Origin: JAZDGX01 sp964482205
Lineage (GTDB): Bacteria > Eisenbacteria > RBG-16-71-46 > CAIMUX01 > WJJG01
NCBI GenBank assembly: GCA_964482205.1
Contig: CAYZWI010000004.1
Span: 124,001 to 188,000, forward strand
Direction of reading: 5' to 3'
DNA: 64,000 nucleotides
Made by a program: the position numbers and the translations under genes. Shown here in pieces: positions 57,542 to 64,000 of the stretch. Within the stretch, counting starts at the first letter, position 1. Every line of letters starts with the position of its first letter. The notes beneath the pieces are model-generated. The model was not told where the DNA came from. It saw nothing but the letters and a program-made list of their open reading frames with translations, and searched no databases.

Positions 57542-57883
57542 GGGATGGATCTCCTTCCTTGGCCCATCAGGCAGGCAAGGCCGCGGAGATGGTAGTGCCG
57601 ACTGGGAGAGACGTCAAGTCAGGGAAGCGCGCGCGGGCAGCGATCTTGTGCGCCAGTTCGCGTGTCGCGCCGCTCGCAGGCAAGCTCCGTTCCGCCGGAG
57701 CGAGCCGGCGGCCGCGTGGCTTGTCCGGCGCCCAAAGTTCATTTGATCTCGACAGGAAACCGACCGACGCCTACGCTCGCTGCGGTTTTCCAGGAGCCGA
57801 TTGTTGTCTTGTGACCACTCGTCCGCGCAGTGGCCGGCGACCGCGCAACGAACCGCGGTCATTCTGAAAGGGAGGTGTCAGCT
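57542..57883. other. Divergent intergenic region
   Basis: No gene is recognised. One inverted repeat, GCTCCG (57684-57689) with CGGAGC (57696-57701), lies near the middle. It should carry promoters for both flanking exported proteins, but I see no convincing -35/-10 pair. Confidence 0.4.
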
Positions 57884-58555
57884 ATGACCGGTCGGCATTT
57901 CCTCGCACTCGCTCTCCTTCTTTCCACGGCTGTCAGCGGCGCTTCGGCGGAATCGCCGCTCTTCGCCCCCAGCGATCGCACCGGGCGCTGGGAATTCGAT
58001 TCGCAGATTCGCTACACCGGCTCGAAGGACTACGAGGGTAAAGCCGGGTCCACCCTCTCTCTCGAGGATGACCTTGGTTGGGGGTTCAGCATCGCGCATC
58101 ACTTCAGTGAACAGTTCAATGTCGGCTTTTTCGCCTCGTGGCGGACGGTCGATTACTCGGCGCATGTGGTCAACCCGAACAACCCCGAGCAGTCCCTTTC
58201 CTGGAGCGACTGGTTGGATACCGGAAACGTGGCGGTCTTCGGAACATGGAACGTGCTCCCCAAGCGATTCACGCCCTATGTTCAAGGTTCCGTCGGTTGG
58301 GCCCTGGTGGACAGCAACATTCCCGAATCCATCGAAGTCGCGTGCTGGGATGACCCCTGGTGGGGCCGGATCTGCACGGAATACGAGGAGACCTACAGCA
58401 AGGAGGCCGCCTCGTTCGCCTTGGGGGCCGGCGTGAGCCTGCAGGTGACGGAGACATTCTTGCTGCGCGCCGGATACGAGAAGAGCTGGCTCGACCTTGA
58501 CGGGGCCGATGACTTCGACATCTTCCGGTTCGACGCCGGGTTCTTCTACCGCTGA
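57884..58555 (+). CDS. Small outer-membrane beta-barrel protein
   Basis: A 223-residue protein with a signal peptide ending SGASAE and eight or so amphipathic strands (WEFDSQIRYTGS, GFSIAHHFSEQFNVGFF, TPYVQGSVGWALVDSN), ending in FRFDAGFFYR with a barrel-like terminal strand. Residues around CWDDPWWGRICTEYEE form a Cys-containing extracellular loop that may be disulfide-bonded. The pattern fits OmpW/OmpA-barrel-like porins. GGGAGG stands nine bases before the ATG at 57884. The phosphatase gene follows after 104 bases on the same strand. Confidence 0.7.
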   Translation: MTGRHFLALALLLSTAVSGASAESPLFAPSDRTGRWEFDSQIRYTGSKDYEGKAGSTLSLEDDLGWGFSIAHHFSEQFNVGFFASWRTVDYSAHVVNPNNPEQSLSWSDWLDTGNVAVFGTWNVLPKRFTPYVQGSVGWALVDSNIPESIEVACWDDPWWGRICTEYEETYSKEAASFALGAGVSLQVTETFLLRAGYEKSWLDLDGADDFDIFRFDAGFFYR

Positions 58556-58659
58556 GCGCACTAGCGCGCATGGGCGCACCCCCGTCATCGGTCCCGACGA
58601 CGCGGCCGGTGGCGGGGCGGTCCTCGTCAAAGACGAACACCATTCCTGCGGAGGCCGCC

Positions 58660-59646
58660 ATGCTTGGCAAGATCCTCCCCTGGCTCTGCGCCTTGTCGGC
58701 GCTGATCTCAACGGCCCGCGCCGCGGATCCGCTGCCTTCGTGGAACGACGGTGAGGCCAGGCAGGCCATCGTCGCGTTCATCGAAGAAACCACCACGACG
58801 GGCACGCCCGACTACATCCCTCCGGCGGAACGGATCGCGGTGTTCGACAACGACGGCACGCTGTGGGCCGAGCAGCCGGCGTACTTTCAGTCCTTCTTCG
58901 TGCTCGATCGCATCCGAACGCTCGCGCCGCAGCATCCGGAATGGCAGACGGAGGAGCCCTTCGCTTCGATTCTCAAGGGCGACACGCGCACGGCGCTGGC
59001 GGGGGGCGAAGAGGCCGTTGCCCGCCTGTTGATGGCGACCCACGCGGGGATGACTTCCGAGGAGTTCGGCAAGCTCGTCAGCGACTGGATCGCCACCGCG
59101 AAACATCCGCAGACAGGACGCCTGCTAACCGAAATGGTCTACGTGCCGATGTTGGAGCTTCTCGATTACCTGCGCGCGAATGAATTCAGAACCTTCATCG
59201 TTTCCGGCGGCGGCATCGAGTTCATGCGGCCATGGGCGGAGCGAGTGTACGGCATCCCTCCGGAACAAGTCATCGGCAGCAGCATCAGAATGACCTACGA
59301 TGTGCGCGACGGCGGGCCCGTACTCATCCGCCTGCCCGAGATTGATTTCGTGGACGACGGCCCGGGCAAACCGGTCGCAATCCAGATGCACATCGGCCAC
59401 CGGCCGGCCGCGGCGTTCGGAAACTCCGACGGCGATCTTCAGATGCTTCAGTGGACCGCCGCCGGGCCCGGCCCGCGGCTGTGCCTGTATGTCCACCACA
59501 CCGATGCCGAGCGGGAATGGGCCTATGACCGCGCCTCGCACATCGGACGACTGGACAAGGGCCTCGAGGAGGCGCGGGCCCGGGGTTGGACGGTGGTCGA
59601 CATGAAGGTCGATTGGAAGCGCGTCTTCGCGCACGAGCCGCATTGA
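58660..59646 (+). CDS. Exported HAD-family phosphatase
   Basis: A 328-residue haloacid-dehalogenase-type phosphatase with a signal peptide (residues 1-22, ending ARA). Motif I is DNDGT (63-67) with nucleophile Asp63; motif II is VSGGG; motif IV is GNSDGDLQM. The layout is that of phosphoserine-phosphatase-like enzymes with a helical cap. The segment REWAYDRASHIGRLDKGL near the C-terminus is typical of the exported branch. GGAGG lies six bases before the ATG. It works in the periplasm on a small phosphate ester that cannot be named. It converges with the SulP gene, six bases away. Confidence 0.85.
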   Translation: MLGKILPWLCALSALISTARAADPLPSWNDGEARQAIVAFIEETTTTGTPDYIPPAERIAVFDNDGTLWAEQPAYFQSFFVLDRIRTLAPQHPEWQTEEPFASILKGDTRTALAGGEEAVARLLMATHAGMTSEEFGKLVSDWIATAKHPQTGRLLTEMVYVPMLELLDYLRANEFRTFIVSGGGIEFMRPWAERVYGIPPEQVIGSSIRMTYDVRDGGPVLIRLPEIDFVDDGPGKPVAIQMHIGHRPAAAFGNSDGDLQMLQWTAAGPGPRLCLYVHHTDAEREWAYDRASHIGRLDKGLEEARARGWTVVDMKVDWKRVFAHEPH

Positions 59647-59652
59647 GCGTCG

Positions 59653-61356
59653 TCAGCCCGCGGTCCTCGCCTGCATCTCGACCACTTCGACTGCCGCTTC
59701 GACGGTGGGAAAGAGCCGCTCGGGCCCGATCTGTCGCGTGAGCCCGGTGCGTTCGAGCATCTGCCGCACAGGCCCCTTCGCCGCCGCCACGACGAGCACG
59801 ACGCCCTTCTCGGCAAGCTCAGCGCATAGCTCCCCCAGGCTGGCCGCGCCGGTCGTGTCGATCCCCGGCATGGTCCCGGCATCGAGCACCAGAAAGCGCG
59901 GTTTGGGCTGCGCCTGCCCCACCAGGCTTCGAATGCGAGACTTGAAGTAGTCCGCGTTGAAGAACACCAGCGAGGCATCGAACCGATAAACCATCAGGCC
60001 CGGAATCGTCTCGGCATCGGGGCGACTGCTGATGTCGAAGTACCCCCGGATGCCCGGCACGCGACCCAACAGGGCTTCGTGAGGACGCGAGGCCCGCGCC
60101 AGCAGTTGGCCCAGCGCCAGGGCGACGGCGACCAGCACGCCGGGCAACACGCCCACGGTGATGACGCCGAGCAGCGTGACGAGCGAGAGACGGAATTCCT
60201 GCCCGCTGATTCTTCGCAGCCGGTTGAGGCTTTGCAGATCGAAGAGACTGATCGCGGAGCTGACCAGCACCGCGGAAAGCACCGCGATGGGCAGGGCGGC
60301 AAGCGGCCCTGTCACGAAGAGCAGGATCAATACCACGAGGCCGGCCGCGACCAGCCCGGTCACCTGGCTCTTTCCCCCCACCGAATCATTGACCGCCGTG
60401 CGCGAATCGGCCCCACTTATGGCGAATCCCTGCAGCAGTCCCGCGCCGATGTCTGCCACCCCGAGCGCGATGAACTCCCGGTTCGCGTCGATATCGTAGC
60501 GGTTCTTCACTGCAAAGCTGCGAGCGGTCACCATTGCGCTGTTGAAGCTGATGAGCGCGAGCCCCACGGCGCCGATGGCCAGGGGGCCCACATCGTTCAG
60601 GCCGATGCCCGGAATGATCAGCTTCGGCAGTCCCGCCGGGATGTCTCCCAACAGGGCGACGCCTCGCTCACCCAGATGAAAGAAGTAGGACGCGCCGATC
60701 CCTAGCGCCACGACGAGCAGCGGAGACGGAAGCTTCGGCCCCAAGCGCCTGAGCAGCCGCATCAAGACGAGCGCCCCCAGTCCGACCGCCAAGGTGAGTC
60801 CATGGGTCTGGCCCAGCTTCGCGAAGAACTGCGCGATCAGGCGAAAGAATCCCATGGGTTCGAGCGAATAGCCGAACAGCCGTCCGAGCTGTCCGCTGAT
60901 GATGCAGATCGCGATGCCGTTGAGATATCCGGTCAGGATCGGCCGGGCCAGGAAGTTGGTCAGGAAGCCGAGCCGCAGCACCCCGGCCGCGATGCAGAAG
61001 ACGCCGGCGATCATCGCCAGCGTCATCGTCAGCGAGATGTACCGCGCCGGATCGGATGCCGCGAGCGGCACCACGACGGCGGCGACGATTGCGCAGGTCG
61101 CGGCGTCGGGCGCCATAATCAGCTGCCGCGAGGTCCCGAAGAATGCGTAGAGAACCAGAGGCAGAATGCTGGCATAGAGCCCATGGACGGGAGGCACGCC
61201 CGCCAGCTGGGAATAGGCGATGGCGATGGGAACGGCGACGGCAGCCACCGAGACCCCGGCCACGAGATCGTGCCGCAGCCAAGAACCTTGATAGTTGCCC
61301 AGGGCCGCCAGCCCCGGGAGAACGCGGTGGATCCCGCTAGCCGCAGACACCCCCAT
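59653..61356 (-). CDS. SulP-family anion transporter with STAS domain
   Basis: A 567-residue inner-membrane protein with the SLC26/SulP fold: AIAYSQLAGVPPVHGLYASILP at the front, FGTSRQLIMAPDAAT, the GLLQGFAISGADSRTAVND segment of the transport core, and a C-terminal STAS domain (about 450-560) with VLDAGTMPGIDTTGA. Relatives carry sulfate, bicarbonate, chloride or dicarboxylates. The ATG at 61356 has GGAGG five bases upstream. It ends an operon with an outer-membrane protein and a DUF202 protein. Given the sulfatases nearby, sulfate is an attractive substrate but this is inference. Confidence 0.9.
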   Translation of the reverse strand: MGVSAASGIHRVLPGLAALGNYQGSWLRHDLVAGVSVAAVAVPIAIAYSQLAGVPPVHGLYASILPLVLYAFFGTSRQLIMAPDAATCAIVAAVVVPLAASDPARYISLTMTLAMIAGVFCIAAGVLRLGFLTNFLARPILTGYLNGIAICIISGQLGRLFGYSLEPMGFFRLIAQFFAKLGQTHGLTLAVGLGALVLMRLLRRLGPKLPSPLLVVALGIGASYFFHLGERGVALLGDIPAGLPKLIIPGIGLNDVGPLAIGAVGLALISFNSAMVTARSFAVKNRYDIDANREFIALGVADIGAGLLQGFAISGADSRTAVNDSVGGKSQVTGLVAAGLVVLILLFVTGPLAALPIAVLSAVLVSSAISLFDLQSLNRLRRISGQEFRLSLVTLLGVITVGVLPGVLVAVALALGQLLARASRPHEALLGRVPGIRGYFDISSRPDAETIPGLMVYRFDASLVFFNADYFKSRIRSLVGQAQPKPRFLVLDAGTMPGIDTTGAASLGELCAELAEKGVVLVVAAAKGPVRQMLERTGLTRQIGPERLFPTVEAAVEVVEMQARTAG

Positions 61357-61422
61357 GCTCACCTCCGCCGGATTGGCAGGCATGCGACGCAGCCGGACGC
61401 AGGGCTCCGCTTCCCGTTTGGC

Positions 61423-61980
61423 TCACAGCTTCTTCACCAGGGCGGTCAAGGCGAACGCGCCCACCAGGACCAAAAGAATCGCAACCCAGACCGCGAGGCC
61501 GTAGCGGCCTCCATAGCCCAGGGCCTTGTATGAGCGCACGCGCAGAATGTGCTGCAGGGTGGCGGCGAAGAGAGCACCGGTCCCGATGATCACGAGGAAG
61601 TAGGCCAGAGTCTGGATGCTCATGGTGCGAGACCCTTGAAACACTCCCTTGACCTCGATGTCGTGCAGGCTCTGCTGGAGCTTCCCGATCGTGAAGCCGA
61701 AGGTGATCATGGAAATCGACGTGCGAATCCAACCCATGAGCGTCCGCTCGGAGGCGAGATAGTTGCGCTCGATCGCCATGCCCGTGCGCTCGTGAGCGAG
61801 ACCGGTGCTCACATCGGTCGCGCTGGGTTCGGAGCTCTCGCGACGGCGTGTCGGGGACCCCACTTCGGTGGCAACTCCACCGAAGGTTTGCGCGCTTTTC
61901 GCACCGGTTTCCCCTGCGGCGGGAGTGTCTTTCCGGGGAGGCGTCCCATCAGGCGTCCGGTCGGCGGTATGGGGGCTCAT
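61423..61980 (-). CDS. DUF202 (YidH-like) membrane protein
   Basis: A 185-residue protein. The first 65 residues are polar, Thr/Pro/Gly-rich and probably disordered. Then comes the DUF202 signature ERNYLASERTLMGWIRTSISMITFG (split: ERNYLASERT and WIRTSISM), and three membrane helices (about 80-98, 118-140 and 160-180). GGAGGAGGAGG precedes the ATG at 61980. The family's function is unknown. It lies 66 bases before the SulP gene and 55 bases after the outer-membrane protein gene, so all three are probably cotranscribed. Confidence 0.85.
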   Translation of the reverse strand: MSPHTADRTPDGTPPRKDTPAAGETGAKSAQTFGGVATEVGSPTRRRESSEPSATDVSTGLAHERTGMAIERNYLASERTLMGWIRTSISMITFGFTIGKLQQSLHDIEVKGVFQGSRTMSIQTLAYFLVIIGTGALFAATLQHILRVRSYKALGYGGRYGLAVWVAILLVLVGAFALTALVKKL

Positions 61981-62035
61981 GGATTTCCTCCTCCTCCTTG
62001 ACGCCATGCACGCGCGTTCCTGACGGGGCAACGGA

Positions 62036-62788
62036 TCAGAACGTCACGCCCACGCCGAAGTTGAGGCCGGCCAGGCTGAAGTCCATCTCGCCATCGTTCT
62101 TCTCGCTCTCGAGGCGCCATCCGACGCGGCGGTAGCCCAGGCGCGCGGCGATGTTCTCGGTGATCAGATACTGGATCTGCGGTTGCATCTCGTACACGAG
62201 CTCGGAGTCCCCGCCCCCACCGATGCCTGCCATCGCGTTCAGTCGCAGTCCCCTGATCTTCGAAGGCCAGATCGGAATGCTGCCCCTCACGACGACCATC
62301 GGATCCGTGATATCGCTGTCCTTGCTGTACTCTCCCCCGTCAGGGCCGTAGACCTCGAGGTCGTTCTCGGCGTGCAGAGAGCGCAGGGCAACCAGCAGGT
62401 CGAAGGTTTGGCCATCCTTCCAGCCGTCGATCTGATAGCCGGCTGCAAGCTCGGTCAGGTACATCTGCGAGTCCAGCTTGCCCCCCTCGGGCCGGTCTTC
62501 CACATCCAAGGCATCGGTGCTCAAGCTGAAGGCATCGAATTGGCCCCGGAAGATCCAGCGGTCATACTGCACGGTGCCGATCACCCCGCCGGCAAACTCG
62601 ACATAGTCGAAGAGATCGCCGGCCGACTTCTCGAAATCCGTTTCCTGTCCGTCCACCGTGACCGTGCCTTCGATCCCCGCGATCCAGGCCATTGGAGTGA
62701 TCTCCACCTCCCAACCCTCGGGTTCTTCCGCAACGGCAACGGATAGCGCCAGCGACATCGCTACCAGTCCGACTGCTCCGATCTTCAT
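62036..62788 (-). CDS. Outer-membrane beta-barrel protein
   Basis: A 250-residue exported protein: signal peptide ending SVAVAEE, then barrel-like strands (WEVEITPMAWIAGIEGTVTV, YDRWIFRGQFDAFSLSTD, IAARLGYRRVGWRLE) and the C-terminal GLNFGVGVTF with a terminal Phe, the usual assembly signal. The start at 62788 is chosen because GGGGA lies nine bases upstream; ATG 62797 is too close to it. It is the first gene of the DUF202-SulP operon. It may form a diffusion channel for the anion handled by SulP, but this is inference. Confidence 0.72.
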   Translation of the reverse strand: MKIGAVGLVAMSLALSVAVAEEPEGWEVEITPMAWIAGIEGTVTVDGQETDFEKSAGDLFDYVEFAGGVIGTVQYDRWIFRGQFDAFSLSTDALDVEDRPEGGKLDSQMYLTELAAGYQIDGWKDGQTFDLLVALRSLHAENDLEVYGPDGGEYSKDSDITDPMVVVRGSIPIWPSKIRGLRLNAMAGIGGGGDSELVYEMQPQIQYLITENIAARLGYRRVGWRLESEKNDGEMDFSLAGLNFGVGVTF

Positions 62789-63111
62789 CGCCGTCATCCC
62801 CTTTCTTGCGCCCAGTCCGGAGACTGGCGTCATCCAGTACAGAAGGCGGACGCATCGACATCGTCCGCGGGACCGCCTCTTGCAGCGCAGGTTCTACTTC
62901 ACGGCGACACTGCCATCACGGGTGCCTTCGTGCAAGCCCGCGGTGACCATGCCTGTAGTCGGATCTTCACCGCAGCGAGGGCTTTCCGCAAGGGGACCGT
63001 AACCACGCGTTGAGATGGTTAAGACAATCGGCGGGGGGGCTTGACCCTTGGGTCTCCGGCTCGCGGACCAAGAGTCCCACGCGGGACCGCATCGCCCAAC
63101 GCGTTCAGCGC
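62789..63111. other. Intergenic region before the DUF5916-like gene end
   Basis: No gene, RNA or clear terminator is recognised. A TTGACC box occurs near 63041 on the plus strand without a fitting -10 box or gene. The base composition changes here toward the GCG-rich style of the left part of the window. Confidence 0.4.
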
Positions 63112-64000
63112 TCAGAGCCGCACGAGGTATTGCAGCTTCGCGAAGATCTGCCGGCCGTCGATGTCCCAGCGCTTGTCGCCGGTGGGCGCGGGCGGTTCGT
63201 CTCCGCTCGCGCGCTCGTATTCACGCATGCGCAAGTACTGGTCGGACATCCCCAGATAGAAGACGCTGAAGGCGTTCAGGCGGTAGGTAAGCAGCGGCTC
63301 GAAAGCGATGCGCTCGTCGAAGCTGTCGTATTCGGTGACCAGGCGCAGCGAAGCTTCGCGGCTGATCTGCAGATTCACGCGATTGCGCAGGATCCACCCG
63401 TCGTACATCACGCGCTCGCCGGCGCGATCCTTCATGCGTTCGTAGGAGTACGACGTCGTCAGGCTGAGCCGCGAGAGCAGCTTCACATTCGTGGCGATCC
63501 CGAATTCCACCACGCGTCCGAGGAACGGCTCGACCTCGGGGTCGAAGGTTCGGTAGATCGTGCGGCCGAATTCCACTTCCGCTTCCATGCCGATCACTTC
63601 GCTCGGCCGCGAGCTCACCCCGAACATCGCGCGGCGGATGTCCGGGATGATCTTCTCCCGGAACCGCTCGCGGCTGATGAGCCCTTCCGCACTCAAGCTC
63701 GTCTGGTGTTTGAGATCGCAATCCAGCTCGATCGCGGCCCATTCGTCCTGGAAGCGGCCGGCGTAGTCCCACATGCGGCCCAGCGTGCAGCTGGGTTGCC
63801 AGGCGACGACGGTCCTGCCGTTGGGCTGGAAGGTGAGCCCGTTCCAGGCATTGAGCGAGCGATAGTCGGTGCGGCTGATGAAGCCGTTGTCGGCGCGAAA
63901 GGAGGGATGGCGCTCCTCATATTGGAAGCTGCCATTCCACACGCGCGCGCTCCGCTCCAGCTCGACCATGAGCGCGTGCCCGGTCAGGCGTTCGCCGTCG
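63112..64000 (-). CDS. DUF5916-like outer-membrane barrel, C-terminal part (5' end outside window)
   Basis: Only the C-terminal 295 or so residues are inside the window; the frame stays open to the right edge, reading DGERLTGHALMVELE at the border. The sequence matches the barrel part of proteins that carry an N-terminal carbohydrate-binding family-9-like domain and a DUF5916 barrel: WNGSFQYEERHPSFRADNGF, then strands such as FYLGMSDQYLRM, ending in LQYLVRL. The usual length of such proteins is 700-900 residues, so about half or more is missing. It sits in the outer membrane. The function of the family is unknown. Confidence 0.75.
   Translation of the reverse strand, partial: DGERLTGHALMVELERSARVWNGSFQYEERHPSFRADNGFISRTDYRSLNAWNGLTFQPNGRTVVAWQPSCTLGRMWDYAGRFQDEWAAIELDCDLKHQTSLSAEGLISRERFREKIIPDIRRAMFGVSSRPSEVIGMEAEVEFGRTIYRTFDPEVEPFLGRVVEFGIATNVKLLSRLSLTTSYSYERMKDRAGERVMYDGWILRNRVNLQISREASLRLVTEYDSFDERIAFEPLLTYRLNAFSVFYLGMSDQYLRMREYERASGDEPPAPTGDKRWDIDGRQIFAKLQYLVRL

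Overview
The window is high-GC bacterial chromosome with short intergenic gaps, mostly leaderless-looking operons and clear GGAGG-type ribosome sites. Outer-membrane barrels, lipoproteins, a secreted dockerin protein with a FlgD-like tail, a Tricorn-type protease and a DUF5916-type barrel point to a diderm from the FCB/Eisenbacteria-like part of the tree; this placement is an inference from gene content. No rRNA, tRNA, CRISPR array, transposase or integrase was recognised.

The first 40 kb look like housekeeping and envelope functions. From left to right: a hemerythrin-like protein; a minus-strand set made of a 5'-nucleotidase split into two genes and a heterodimeric ABC exporter; a WalJ-type metallo-beta-lactamase-fold hydrolase; a methyltransferase; a TPR/sigma-54 activator; a TldE/TldD pair separated by a 20-bp-period repeat array; formate-tetrahydrofolate ligase; a mazEF module with a good promoter; a CorA channel; an ECF sigma factor with an unusually long anti-sigma factor; a membrane-anchored macro-domain protein; EttA; an OPT transporter followed by two paralogous lipoproteins; a dockerin/FlgD-tail secreted protein; AlkA; a second OPT transporter; and a 1163-residue Tricorn-type protease.

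From about 39.9 to 63.1 kb the content changes to what looks like an accessory block. Its core is a co-directional minus-strand run of nine intact genes (53395 down to 39868): a radical-SAM sulfatase maturase, an outer-membrane channel, four leaderless sulfatases, a DUF1622 membrane protein, a small membrane protein, and a protein with the architecture and signature positions of a pentameric ligand-gated ion channel (ELIC/GLIC type). The maturase would convert the active-site cysteines of the sulfatases to formylglycine in the cytosol. The downstream channel is the surprise: a sulfatase operon ending in a ligand-gated channel gene is not a combination I know. An 86-bp imperfect direct repeat flanks one sulfatase gene and records how the array grew.

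The rest of that block holds several outer-membrane proteins, a lipoprotein, a Tyr/Gly- and Arg-rich secreted protein, a periplasmic HAD phosphatase, and an operon of outer-membrane protein, DUF202 protein and SulP anion transporter that could handle sulfate released by the sulfatases. The window ends inside a DUF5916-like barrel gene.
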